Assembly: GCF_958298935.1 (NCBI RefSeq)
Contig: NC_084944.1
Span: 18,383,679 to 18,447,678 of the forward strand
From: Phragmites australis
Taxonomy: Eukaryota; Streptophyta; Magnoliopsida; Poales; Poaceae
Direction of reading: 5' to 3'
DNA length: 64,000 nt
In this document: in pieces, positions 48,247 through 60,274 of the stretch
Numbering within the stretch: position 1 is the stretch's first letter
How the letters are laid out: each line of letters opens with the position of its first letter
Made by a program: the position numbers and the translations under genes
Notes under the pieces: generated by a model
The model's database searches: none
What the model was told of the DNA's origin: nothing
Seen by the model: the letters and a program-made list of their open reading frames with translations, nothing else

Positions 48247-48843
48247 CTACTGAGTGCTTCTAGGATATTTTCCCTTTCGGAGGGCATCGGGACCTGCCGC
48301 CTTAGCACGGCAAGCTCTCTCCCGCTTCCTTGCCCTCTCAGCCTCCCGAGCCTGAGCCACGGTATGGTCGTGCTCCGCCTTCCTCATGCGCTCTTCTTCC
48401 TCCCACTTGAGGTGAAGTTCCTCTTGCTGTTGCTCATACTCCCGATGTGCGTACGCTTCCTTTATCCACCTCATGTTCATGTTGACCCACTGCTTCTGTT
48501 CCTCATTTTGCTCATTGTCGAGCCATTGAATAAAATCACAGAATGGTGGAGGGGACTGAACAAATAGAACAAGATGAGCGGTTAGTAAAACAGGGTGCGA
48601 AATCAGCAGAGATGTGGTTGGTATCTGTTGTTATACCGGTGGATACTCATATGTTCCATGTTGAGGCTTGTCATATTCGTAGTTGGCACACATGAAGAAA
48701 CGCAGCCCATAGGTGTATGAGATGTCCTACGACTCGCGGAGCCTGCAAAGGTCACCACAGAAGCACATCGGTGGTTCGATACCTTGAGGGATGAAAATCC
48801 CCCAATGTTTCTTTGGTGGGCTTGGTGGAGCTGAGGAAGACAT
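48247..48843 (-). pseudogene. GRF zinc-finger/coiled-coil gene of MULE C
   Basis: Two exons, 48843-48637 and 48555-48247, join in phase 0 to 171 codons. Exon 1 carries a GRF-type zinc finger: CFCGDLC, about 14 residues, then YGLRFFMCANYEYD. Exon 2 starts SPPPFCDFIQWLDNEQNEEQ and then forms a long charged helix (QQQEELHLKWEEEERMRKAE...), probably a coiled coil. A TATA-like ATAAATA (48903-48897) precedes the ATG. GRF fingers bind single-stranded nucleic acid in several DNA-processing enzymes; a role here is unknown. A single TAG after LRES, where copy B has CAG, is the only break. Confidence 0.7.
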
Positions 48844-49433
48844 TGCACTTGAGAGATCTAAGAAATGAGTGGTGCATCAACGTATGGAGGTTTGGCTATT
48901 TATGGTTGGGGGAGGCAGGAGCATCGGATTCGCTCTTGAAGAAAGGAGTGAGTGCAGGGGCTCAGATGGTGCCACAAGCATTGGATTCTATCTTGAAGAA
49001 TGGGAAAGTTGTGTTATTGATAATGGACAGAGATTCCATGTTTATTGGTACCTGTGTTGTCATTTATTGTGTGGTAAAAGCTGTCCAGTGTTGTCACTTC
49101 TTGTCTAAAGCATGCGCATGGAGGCATGTGTTGTCATGTCATGGTTAAAGTTCAGTAGTGTGGTCACTTCGTGATTAAAGTTACACTCCCGACAGAGTAA
49201 GCGAGGTGTCACTTCTTGCATAAGTAGCTTTGTAAGATATACATTGGTGAGGGATAGAATGTAGCGTGTGGTCATGTCGGATTAAGAAATGCAACTAGGA
49301 TGCCATCGTTTTGGAATAAGAAATGCAGTTATGACATGCTAAGTTGACCATAAAGAGTAAACGTGTCTGAATACGTAGGAGTACATCGCGAATCGAATAT
49401 GCATATGTAAGTTACAAAAACAAATCTAAAATT

Positions 49434-51689
49434 CTACTGCTGTCTTCCCCACTGCCGTCGGCCTTGCCCCCCATCGTGGTCCCGATGCCGCTGGTTGACC
49501 CTCACGTGGCCCCTAGAGTAGGTGAGGGGGTCGGGTGGACTGACCTGTCTGGTAGGCCTAGTAGGGAGCACCGGTGTCGAGGCCTCGTCCTGCGTGTGCT
49601 GTGTCCGAAGGGGAGCACTGGGTACCTGGGACCGCTAGAGGACGTCGTAGTCAGGTGTGCCCTCGAAGAAGTCCTGAACGAGTCGTACGAGGGGTCTGGG
49701 CCAGCCTCATCCTCCTGACTAGGGTACGAGGACTGTGAAGGCTCTCCTGGCGTCCATGTGTACTGGCTGAAGGGGCCTACGAACAAATAATTATGTTAGA
49801 TATGAACAATGTGGAAATAAAAGTAGTAGTAAAAAATGTACAATTGTACCTGCGTGGTATGCCGGTGCAGCAGAAGATGGCTAGGTGGGCGTGCCGTAGT
49901 ATGGCTCGAACGGTGCTGGTGGGGTAGGGCGTGGGGCCGCTAAAGACGGACTGGCCTCATCACTGAAGTAACATGTGCACAATATTAGCTTAATTTGCTG
50001 AATATATTGAAAACGGGGATGAAGGGGGTGCCCAGTACCTGAGGGTGGACGCGCAAGGCTCGGTCTACGAGGTTGCATCGAGGCTTCTGTAGGTGCACCT
50101 AATGAAGGTTTAATAATCAATGCACTAGTAAGAAACGAATATATTTGAACGTCGTGCGAATTAAAAATTCGTACCTATTTGCTCCGAGCCTGCATGACGT
50201 GGTAAAAGGGGTCGTGTGGGTGCCGACACCAATAAACGGCGGTGCACATCTGACCACCGAGACGACTCGGCATGGACCCCACTAGACCTGGGAGGTGCTC
50301 CAGCTACATCTGTAGTGGATCGGCAGGAGGTAAGTTTCAAGGCGCACGCGGTCTTATCGAAAACCCGCTTGATGAAGCCCGCAACATCCGACACACTAAG
50401 GTGCTGGCCTTGCCGGAGGTGGTCCATGGCACCAGCTGCATCCCTATTGACATCGTAAATGATATCGGCCTACGGATACGAACAAGAAAAAAATAATTAA
50501 AATGTACAGGTTTTGTTCCTTGAGTATGGACTACTGACTTGTAAGTAAAACATACTGCTAATGCAGCGTCCTCATCCCATTGCACCGGGCATGCCTCCGT
50601 AGTCAGCGCGATATGGGGCCGGACACCCTCAGGGGTGTAGGTGACCCGTGTGCGTGTAAGTGAAACGTACCACCGTAGGTAATCGTTGAAGCTCCGCTCG
50701 TTGAAGGAACGCGCCCCCTCCACGACATCCTGTAGCGCTTGGGCCCATGCTGCCACGTAAGGGGCCAAGCGATCTACCCAGAGGTTGCCAGCCGGCTAGA
50801 CTTTGCATGTGTATCTGCAAGTAAACCATGTTAAATGTCAGTCACAATAAGACGAAGGTTACAAAATTTTTAATTATGCATATGTACCTGTGTACGTGCT
50901 CGGGGACAGTACGAATGTGGACGAGAGGGAATGCCTGGTGATGGCCAAACTGTCGCATGACGTAGTGCGGTGAGTACTCCTCAACGTAGATGTCGAAGAC
51001 AAGCGGTGCCTTCGTAAGCCAGTAATCCTCGTCGCGGGTACACAACGGTGACAAACCCAAACCTGCACGGCCTTGGACAACCAAGATGTTGTACGGCTGC
51101 CATACCACGTCGTCCGGACGTAGCCTGTCGAACTGGACCCAAAAATGCTCGTAAGTGCTGCGAGGCTGGTCATGCGCTCAGTGTGGCTGTGTGACAAACA
51201 TCGTTAGAAAAAATTAGAGGTAACAAGCGTGCCAACAACAACGGCACCACATCGAGGCCATGGTAGGTTACATCCTGCAAGGTCGGGGTCATCTCGCCGT
51301 ATAGGAGATGGAATGTATGTGTCTCCGGCCTCCATCGGTCGACCAGGGCTGCTATCAGCGACCGGTCAAAGTAGAAACGACGTGCCGCTGCCTCAGGGTT
51401 CTCCGTCGATCGGGCCTCAACCAAACGGCAAAGCGGTAGGAGTCCCGCCGTTGCCAACCTAAAACTATTAAAGTACATGAATAATATGGAATTACATTAG
51501 TGATATGGAAATTTCGTATGAAAGTATCGAAGTACCTGTGCTTCCACCGATCATCGATCGTAAGCAGCTCTGCAGGGCTACGTGGTCGGAACACTCCTAA
51601 CTCCGTTTGGTGCTCGGTGGACAAGAAGCTGCGGTGCCTCTTGTCCACTGCAAGGTCCAGAAAGCTCGAGGGTTGCAGGGTCCGCCATA
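49434..51689 (-). pseudogene. PMD gene of MULE C
   Basis: The start ATG (51689) directly follows the conserved acceptor. The N-terminal part (PATLEL...GPCSGQEAPQLL frame) has a one-base insertion. [24 protein letters not shown] and [12 protein letters not shown] are intact. A deletion then removes the central QGHLVAR...QALCDAC part and joins LQDVTY to the exon with the GLDVV frame. Later exons are QVWVCHRCVP/LVFDIYVEEYSPHYVMRQFGHHQAFPLVHIRTVP, YVAAWAQALQDVVEGARSFNERSFNDYLRWYV and the Pro/Ser-rich C-terminus ending at 49434. Confidence 0.72.
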
Positions 51690-52544
51690 TCTGCATTTGA
51701 AAGACATGTACAATAATGCATTGCTAGATGTAGACAGGAACAATATACATTGAATGCAAATTCACTATACAACTATATGCAACATGAATATATTGCGACA
51801 TTTACTTACAAATGAAGGTTCACCTATTATCATACAGTGCTAGCTCCTAGGTCGCACAGTACAGCCCTACAATTATTATTCTATAAAATCTATATTTCCG
51901 AAACTAACATAGTAAAAATAATATTCTATATTTCACTGCTATCATACCATGTTCTAAGTAAATATGACAATTTTTCTACTAAACATAGCATTTTCTAAAC
52001 CATATGTCATACATGTCTAAAACTATATCATATACTACTACTGCACTAATTAACAACAATAAAAAAGAAACAAAGGACTTACCGGAAAGTGATCTTCAAA
52101 TCCGCGGATCAAATGCAGCAGGGCTTCGCCAGGCTCTCTTCCTCCCCTCTCCTCTCCTCCCTCTTCACAAGTTTTCCTTTTTTCGGAATAAAATGTGATT
52201 TTGGACTATTTTTAGCCCCTTTTATAGAGGAGGGCAGAGGGGTGGAGGCCGGTTGGCGCGGGCGGGCAGCCCCCCTAACCGCCCCCTGAGAGGGCAGTAA
52301 GGAGCCATACCCGCCCCCTTAGGGGGCAGTAAGGACTGGACACGGGCGGGCACCCCCTTACCACCCTCTGAGGGGGCGGTTAGGCCACCTGCCCTCTCAG
52401 GGGGCGGTTAGCAGGCCTAACCGCCCTCTTAGAGGGCTGCAGCCCTCTCAGGGGGCTGCAGGCGTCTAGTTTTGTAATTTTTTTCACGAGGAATCTATTT
52501 ATTTAAATTTTTAATAAAAAATATAAAAGAAAACTCTTGGCAAG

Positions 52545-52721
52545 ATAGGGTCCATGCGGGGACGGAGTAAGCCCGTGAGCGTGAGGAGATTGCTAGTGGG
52601 GCGCACCTTGGATGAATTGGTCAGCCCGACTGGCATAGGATGGCCTAGGTGGAAGCAGCGGCTTGCTTCGGGAGCAAGCCACAGGGGGCAAGGCCCATGT
52701 GGCAGTCAGCTCGGTGTAGCT
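52545..52721. other. Spacer between MULE C and MULE B
   Basis: GC-rich, about 177 bp, without a gene. Short words such as GGCCTAGGTG recur in the other spacers. Confidence 0.45.
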
Positions 52722-53012
52722 GCGACCTGCGAGTTTTTTTATTTTTATATTTTTTTGATTAAAAATTTAAATAAATAGATTCCCGTAGAAGAAATTGCAA
52801 AACTAGACGCCTGTAGCCCTCTCAGGGGGCTGCAGCCCTCTAAGAGGGCGGAAGGCCTAACCACCCCCTCAGAGAGCGGGTACGGCCTGCCCACCCGAGC
52901 CGCCTCCCTTATGCCCCCTGAGGGGGTGGGTAGGGGTCCTTACCGCCCTCTCAGGGGGCGGTAAGGGGCCTTCCCGCCCGCCGCCCTTGGCTGCCCCCCA
53001 CCCGGCCTCTTC

Positions 53013-53020
53013 TATAAAAA
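53013..53020 (+). promoter_or_regulatory. TATA box of the MULE B transposase unit
   Basis: TATAAAAA sits about 150 bases before the splice donor GTAAGT at 53167. The leader exon ends at 53166 and the first intron (53167-53479) ends two bases before the ATG at 53482. Confidence 0.7.
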
Positions 53021-53481
53021 GGGGGGAAATTAACCCAAAATATCATTTTATTCACAAAAAAGAAAAAGTTGAGAAGAGGGAGGAGAAGAGAGGAGAGGAT
53101 AGGGGAGGAAGAGAGCCCGATGAAGCCTTGCCGCATTTGAGCCGTGGATTTGAAGATTATTTTCGGGTAAGTATTTTTTTTCCTTTTATTGTTGTTAATT
53201 AGTGCAGTAGTAGTATATGATATAGGTTTTAGACATGTATGACATAGGGTTTAGAAAATTGTCAAATTTACTTAGAAAATTGTATGATAGCAGTGAAATA
53301 TAGAATATTATTTTTACTATATTATATTTACTATATTAGGGTTGTAATGTGCGACATAGGAGGTAGCAGTATATGATAATTTGCGAACCTAGGATGTAGC
53401 ATTTAGAAATTATTTTATCCGATAATTAGATATATAGTTTGTTGGTCTTAACATTGGTTATGTTTGCGGGTGTTTTCAGGG

Positions 53482-56093
53482 ATGGCAGATAAATTAATTT
53501 TTCAGATATATTATGCTGAGGGTGAAATCAGGTATGGTCCTAACGGTGTAGATCTGTCTGGATTTCGTCATGTCATGAAGGGTCTTAGTAAAGCTAATGA
53601 GAGGACCATTGTGGGTGTGTGCAAATGGCTCATGCGGTTTTTCCAACTGGATCCGCAGCAACATGAGCTGAAGTTGAAAGTTGTCCTCAGCCGTGCTAGT
53701 CATGGATACTTTGGTGAGCTTGTTCCCATCGAAGCCACATCAACTTGGAGGTAGTATGTAGATATATGTTGTGAACGTGGCCTACACTGGTTTTGTTAGC
53801 TGAGGCATACCTAAAAGATCAAACTGAGGTGAACTCTGTGGAAGCAGTAGCAGGACCAAGTGAGGCAGTGGAAGATGAATCAGAGGCAGCTAATGTCGGG
53901 TCCAGGGAGGATGTTGGTGATATTCCAGAGCTGCAACCGATGGGTGTAGCTGATGAAGGAGAGCACATCCCTAGCATCATTGAAGATATGGATTTGGAGG
54001 ATGAAGAGTTGGAGGAAGGCCTTGCCGATGGGGATTCGTCTGACGAGGAGGGTGATGCTCCAGTTCCTGCAGAGTGGAGGAATCATGAATTTTCGAAGCT
54101 AGTGATTAGCGAGGCTGACCGGACATCGTGGCAGTATCATGAGAACGAGGTGTCACAGGGTGCTATGTACCCTACAAAGGAGGCAGTTATTGATGTAGTG
54201 AAATTCTGGTCGTTGTCTCTTCGGAGGCAATTCAAGGTTGTTAAATCCAGTAAAAGTGAGTACGATGTGAAGTGTTTGGTGCTGCAGTGTCCTTGGCGAG
54301 TGCACGCATTCAGAGGAAAATGGGTAGACTACTGGCAGTGCTCAATAGTTAAGGAACATAATTATCACATTGAGGAAATAGAGTTCGCCCACCGGAACCT
54401 GTCATCTACCCTCATTGCAAATGTTATGTACGGGGAGATTGTGGACAACCTAAGGTATGAGCCACGATCAATAATCCGTGCTATTGAGCAAAGGTTCCAG
54501 TACACAATAAACTATGCGAAGGCATGGAGGGCGAAACAAAAGGTTATTGAGATGAGGTTTGGAACATATGAAGATTCATACCACAATCTACCTCGTCAAT
54601 TAGCCACAATTTGTGGAAGAAACCCAGGCAGCTACAATGATATTAAGCATTACCCCTCTACTGATGTGGAGTACAGCGGGAAAAGAGTGTTGCAGCGTGC
54701 TTTCTTTGCATTCGCTGCAACTATCAAAGCATTTCGATATTGCCGATCCATCATATGCCTAGATGGAACATTCCTGACTGGGAAGTACAATGGGTAGATA
54801 TTGTCTGCAATTGGAGTCGACGGTAACAACCAAGTCCTGCCACTAGGGTTTGATTTCGTGGAGAGTGAGAATGGGGACAGCTGGTATTGGTTCCTAGAGC
54901 GGGTCAAACATGCAATTTTTCTTGACCGACCAGAAGTGTGTCTCATTCATGATAGACATTCAGGATTATTGCAGGCTTTGCTGGATATGCAACATGGTAG
55001 CGTTAGACAGGGTGTAGCAGCACAGTGGCCCGACCTCAAAAACAGGTGGTGCATGCACCATATGGGTGCGAACTTCTACAGACAGTTTAAAAACAAAGAG
55101 TTGATGAAGCTTTTCAAAAAGTTGTGCAGTCAAAACCAGCAACAGAAGTTCAATGCACTATGGGCAAGATTTGATGAACTAACTCTAAAACAAACTGCAG
55201 AGGCTGCACCTAACGGTGATGAACCAATTGCTCTCGGACCTCTTCCAACAAATACTCCGTAGATTGTAAGGAGATCAAGCTCATCTATTCGGAGCTTCTC
55301 ACAGTGGATACGTAATGAGCCAAATAAAAAATAGGCTCTGTTGTATGACAGTGGTGGTGCAAGGTATGGAGTAATGACTATAAATCTTGCAGAGGTTTAT
55401 AACTGGGTCATGCAAGGAATGAGGTCCCTACCACTAGTTGGAATTGTGGAAGGCATTTTGCATGGGACTTGTAAGTACTTTATTGATCGGTATGCAGCTG
55501 CTAAGATTGTAATGGAGGACAATCGTATGCTTTACGGACGAATGCTATGTGAGTACATGGAGAAGGCCAATAAGAAGGCCCACATGCATCGCGCAAATCA
55601 AGAGGGGACTGCGGAGCACAGGTTCAGTGTTCTGTGCCGGGATAAGGGTCGGAGGGGGGGTAGACGTGAGCGGCATGTTCAAGAGTGTGTGCTAAGGAGT
55701 GGAACATGCATCTGTAGTTGTCAGAAGCCACAATTACTCCACAAACCTTGTACACACGTCATAGCTACGTGTGCGGAGCACCATATGCTTCCCAGGCAAT
55801 ATGTTTCAAAGTATTTCATTAAAGATCAAATACTCAACACCTAGAATCATGAGCTGTATGGTTACGGCATTGTTGACACTTTTACAAGTAATCCAGGGCC
55901 TGCAAGAATATATGTGCCTGATTTGGCAAAGATGAAGAACGCACCTGGCCGAAGACAAACTCATCGGATTCGCAACGATATGGATGAATCCGAGGCTGGC
56001 CCTAGGGTCAAGCGATGCAGTCAGTGCAATGAAATAGGTCACACGTACAAGTATTGTCCCAAAAATGCACTTTGTGATGCACCTGTTGTCTAG
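53482..56093 (+). pseudogene. MuDR-type transposase gene of MULE B
   Basis: The transposase cuts at the terminal inverted repeats. N-terminal module MADKLIFQIYYAEGEIRYG to 53754; the join to the next block (from 53793) needs a small intron that I could not place exactly. One frame then runs to the stop at 56091-56093. It holds an acidic linker, a MuDR DNA-binding region with paired Cys and His (YPTKEAVIDVVKFW to ERFQYTINYAKAW), the MULE catalytic region (ICLDGTFLTG; IHDRHSGLLQALLDM), a SWIM finger (CICSCQKPQLLHKPCTHVIA) and a CCHC knuckle (CSQCNEIGHTYKYC). Only four codons break it, all TAG: 54795, 55260, 55332 and about 55842. Two of these replace Gln and one replaces Trp by comparison with copy A. 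Confidence 0.85.
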
Positions 56094-56239
56094 GTGAGTT
56101 TTATGATGCGTTATGCTCGTTTTGTATCATTTTAATCTTCGTTAATGTTGCATATAGTGATATAGTTAATTTGCATTCAAAGTATATTATTACTGTCTAT
56201 ATCTAACAATGCATTAATGTACATGTCTTTCAAATGCAG
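56094..56239 (+). other. Predicted intron joining transposase and PMD cistrons
   Basis: GTGAGT follows the transposase stop TAG without a gap, and TTTCAAATGCAG ends two bases before the PMD ATG. The same arrangement stands in MULE A (donor after TAG at 36416, acceptor before ATG at 36203). After splicing, the stop and start codons would be two bases apart. Confidence 0.6.
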
Positions 56240-56241
56240 AT

Positions 56242-59121
56242 ATGGCCAATCCTGCGACCCCTGAGCTTCTAGACCCTGCCGTGGACAAGAAGCATCGCAG
56301 CTTCTTATCCGCCGAGCACCAGACGGAGCTAGGAGTGTTTTGACCACGGGGCCTTGGAGAGCTGCTCATGATAGATGAGCGATGGAAGCACAGGTACTTA
56401 GATAATTTCATACGAAATTGCCATATCACTGATGTAATTCCATATTATTGATATACTGCAATGCCAGCTGGTCGAGGCCTGATCGACGGAGAGCCCCAAG
56501 GCAGCGGTGCATCATTTCTACTTTGACCGGTCGCTAATAGCAGCCCTGGTCGATCGATGGAGGCCGGAGACACATACGTTCTATCTCCCGTGCGGCGAGA
56601 TGACCCCGACCTTGCAGGACGTAGCCCACCTCTTAGGCCTACCTTGCGCTGGAGCTGCGGTTGGGGTCATCGATATGGATGCTGACTAGATCAACGTCAT
56701 GCATCAGCGCTTTGGCCCGGTTGAGCGGAAGGCGAACGCACCCCCCTACGTTCCTGAGTTCTTGTCCAATGCAGGAGGGCCAACGAAGAAGTGGATCCTA
56801 CAGTTTCAGGTTCGGTACAATACAACCTATCATTTACTAGTATAGTATATAGTAATGATCGTTATTGACACCAGTCATATTTGCAGCCGGCGTACATACA
56901 CCCCCATGCCAACGCATATGCAGTCTCCAGGTATTTGGAGGCCTTTCTGCTTTGGTTGTTTGGGTGGTTATGTTCACTAGTGGTCAAGGCCACCTGGTTG
57001 CGAGGATGCTTGTGCCGTACATCAGGTTGATAGCGGATGCTGATGGGGAGGAGGTACCGCAGTTCAGTTGGGCATCCATTGTCCTTGCTGTGACGTATCG
57101 GGCGCTCTGCGACGCGTGCATGAAGAAAGAGCCACTAGCCACTTTTGCCGGGTGTCCACTTCTTCTGCAGCTGTGGTCATACGAGCGTTTTGCCATAGGC
57201 GGGCCGGTGGTGGACTGTTCCCGTACCTCGAGGAATGGTACAGCGAGCCAGACGAGGACGCGCCTACTATGGCCTCGATGTGGTGTCGTCGTCGGGTACA
57301 TATTTTATATTAACACTTTTCTTCGTGTTCTTTTTTCCTCTAACGATTTGTAACGATGTTTGTCACGTAGCCACACTGGGCGCATGAGCAGCCTCGCAGC
57401 GCTTACGAGCATTTTCGTACCCAGTTTAACAGGCTACGTCTGGACGACGTGGTATGGGAGCCTTACAACATCCCCGTCGTGCAAGGGCGTGCAGGATTGG
57501 GTTTGTCACCATTGTGTACCCATGACGAGGAATACTGGCTCACAAAGGCACCGCTTGTCTTTGACATCTACGTCGAAGAATACTCACCGCACTGCGTCAT
57601 GCGGCAGTTTGGCCGTCACCAAGCATTCCCTCTCGTCCACATCCGTACCGTCCCCGTGCACGTCCACAGGTACATATGCAAAATTATTGTTTTTGTAACC
57701 TTCGTTTTATTGTAACTTACATTTACCGTGGTTCAAATGCAGGTACACACGTAAAGGCCAGCCAGTTGGCAACCTCTGGGCAGAGCGCTTGGCCCCGTAC
57801 GTGGCAACATGGGCCCAAGCGCTACAGGATGTCGTGGAGGAGGCCCGTCCTCACACCGAGCGGAACTTCAATGAGTACCTACGGTGGTACATTCCACATA
57901 CACGCACACGTGTCACCTACACCTCTGAGGGTGTCCGGCCCCACATCGCGTCGACAACAGAGGCATACCCGGTGCATTGGGACGAGGACGCTGCATTAGC
58001 GGTAAGTTTTTCTTTGAAGTCAGTACTCCATACTCAACGAACAAAACCGTATACTGTAATTGTTTATTCCTATTCGTATCCGCAGGCAGATATCATTTAT
58101 GATGTACATAGGGATGCAGCTGGTACCATGGACCGCCTCCGGCAAGGGCATCACCTCAGTGCGTCAGATGTTGCGAGCTTCATCAAGCGGGTTTTCGACA
58201 AGACCACGCGCGCCTTAAAGCTAACCTCCTGTCGATGTACCACAGATGTAGCAGGGGTGGCTCCCAGGTCCAGTGGTGTCCACGCCGAGTCGTCTCGGCG
58301 GTCAGATGTGCACCGTCGTTCATCCGTGTCGGCACCCACATGACCCCTTTTACCACGTCAGGAGGCTCGGAGCAACTTGGTACGAATTTTAATTTCGAAC
58401 GACATTCAACAATATTCGTTACTTACTACTACATTGATTATTAAACTTTCATTAGGTGCACCTACACAAGCCTCGATGTAGCCTCGTAGATCGAGCCCTG
58501 TGCGTCCACCCTCAGGTACTGGCGGCACCCTTCATCCCAGTTTTTAATACTTTCAGCAAATTAAGTTAATATTGTGGTCAGGTTACTTCGGTAATGAGGC
58601 CGGTCCGTCTTCGGCGGCCCCAAGCCCGACCCCACCCGCAACATTCGAGCCATACTACGGCACGACAGCCTGGCCTTCTTCTGCTGCACTGGCATACCAC
58701 GTAGGTACAATTATACAATTTTTACTACTACTTCCAATACCATATTGTTCGTATCTAACATAATTATTTATTCGTAGGCCCCTCCAGCCAGTACACATGG
58801 ACGCCAGCAGAGCCTTCACAGTCCTCCTACCCTAGTCAGGAGGATGAGGCTGGCCCAGACGCCGCATATGACCTCATTCATGACTTCTTCGGGGGCACAC
58901 CTGACTACGACATCCTCCAGCGGTCCCAGGTACCCAGTGCTCCCCTCCGGACACAGCCCACGCAGGATGAGGCCTCGACATCGGTACCCCCTACTAGGCC
59001 TACCAGACACATCGGTCCACCCGACCCTCTCACCTACTCCAGGGGTCACGTGAGGGTTAACCAGCTGCATCGGGACCACGATGGGGTGCATGGACGACGG
59101 CAACGAGGGAGGCAGCAGTAA
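56242..59121 (+). pseudogene. PMD gene of MULE B
   Basis: Order: [70 protein letters not shown]; the core QGHLVARMLVPYIRLIADAD and VPQFSWASIVLAVTYRALCD; LVFDIYVEEYSPHCVMRQFG; APYVATWAQALQDVVEEARP; FIKRVFDKTTRALKLTSC; and a Pro/Ser-rich tail ending GRRQRGRQQ with TAA at 59119. At least six introns are implied. Damage: TGA for the conserved Arg after LGVF, a deletion of about 40 bases near 56465, TAG directly after VIDMDAD (shared with copy A) and TGA for Arg near 58341. Function in the MULE is unknown. Confidence 0.75.
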
Positions 59122-59624
59122 AATTTTACATTTTATGTAACTTACATATGCATATTCGCTTCGTGATGTACTCCTACGTATTCAAACACGTTTACTCTTT
59201 ATGGTCCACTTAGCATGTCGTAACTGCATTTCGTATTCCAAAACGATAACATCCTAGTTGCATTTCTTAATCCGACACGATCACAAGCTACATTCTATCA
59301 TCGTCATTATATCTTACAAAAACCTCGCTTCCTCTGTTGGGAGTGTTACTTTAATGAAGAAGTGACCACACTACTGAACTTTAACCATGACTTGACAACA
59401 CATGCCTCTTTGCGTAGGCTTTAAACAAGAAGTGACAACACTACCCAGCTTTTTCCAAACAATAAATGCCAACACGGGTACCAATAAATGTGGAATCTCT
59501 AACCATGATCAATGACACCACTTTCCTATTTTTCAAGATAGAATCTGATGCTCCTGCAACCAGCTACACCCTTGCACTCACTCCTTTCTTCAAGAGTGAA
59601 TCCAATGCTCCTGCCTCCCCGAAC

Positions 59625-59632
59625 TATAAATA
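59625..59632 (+). promoter_or_regulatory. TATA box of the GRF gene in MULE B
   Basis: TATAAATA about 55 bases before the GRF start position. The same element precedes the GRF gene in MULE C, so this gene appears to have its own promoter. Confidence 0.6.
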
Positions 59633-59685
59633 GCCGAACCTCCTTACATTGATGCACCACTCATTTCTCAGATCTCTCAAGTGCA

Positions 59686-60274
59686 ATATCTTTCTCAGCT
59701 CCATCAAGCCCAGCAAAGAAATATTGGGGGACTACCATACCTGAAGGTCTCGAACCACCAATGTGCTTCTGTAGTGACCTTTGTAAGCTCCGCGAGTCAC
59801 AGGACATCTCATACACCTATGGGCTGCGCTTCTTCATGTGTGCCAACTACGAGTATGACAAGCCTCAACATGCAACAACTGGTTATCGACAAGTACAACA
59901 ACAGATTTCAGCCTCATCTCTTCCGATTTTGCACCCTGTTTTACTAACCGCTCATCTTGTTCCATTTGTTTAGTCCCCTCCACCGCTCTGTGATTTTATT
60001 CAATGGTTCGACAATGAGCAAAATGACGCACAGAAGCAGTGGGTCCACATGAACATGAGGTGAACAAAATGACGCACGTCAGGAGTACGAGCAACAGCAA
60101 GAAGAACTTCGCCTCAAGCGGGAGGAAGAAGAGCGCATGAGGAAGGCGACGCACGATCGTATTGTGGCTCAGGCTCGGGAGGCTAAAAGGGAAAGGAAGC
60201 GGGAGAGAGCCCACCGTGCTAAGGCGGCAGGCTCCGATGCCCTCCGAAAGGGAAAGTATCCTAGATGCACTTAG
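59686..60274 (+). pseudogene. GRF zinc-finger/coiled-coil gene of MULE B
   Basis: Same two-exon plan as in MULE C. The start codon is changed to ATA (59686-59688). The finger reads CFCSDLCKLRESQDIS then YGLRFFMCANYEYD, so the Gly of CxCG is lost. Exon 2 starts SPPPLCDFIQWFDNEQNDAQ. A small insertion repeating ACAAAATGACGCAC then breaks the frame before the coiled-coil part (EYEQQQEELRLKREEEERM). The stop is TAG at 60272. Together with copy C it shows that this is a third cargo gene of the family. Confidence 0.68.

Larger units (their letters stand above)
47640..52536 (-). mobile_element. MULE copy C (lacks transposase)
   Basis: Ends match those of MULE A (GAGTTTTTTTATTTTTATAT at the left, the inverse ending CTC at 52536). 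Flanks are TTGGCCAAG (47631-47639) and TTGGCAAG (52537-52544), one base shorter. It carries the GRF and PMD genes. The transposase gene is deleted: near 51832 the intron before PMD jumps straight to leader sequence (AAGGTT to CACCTATTATC). It could move only with a helper. Confidence 0.87.
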
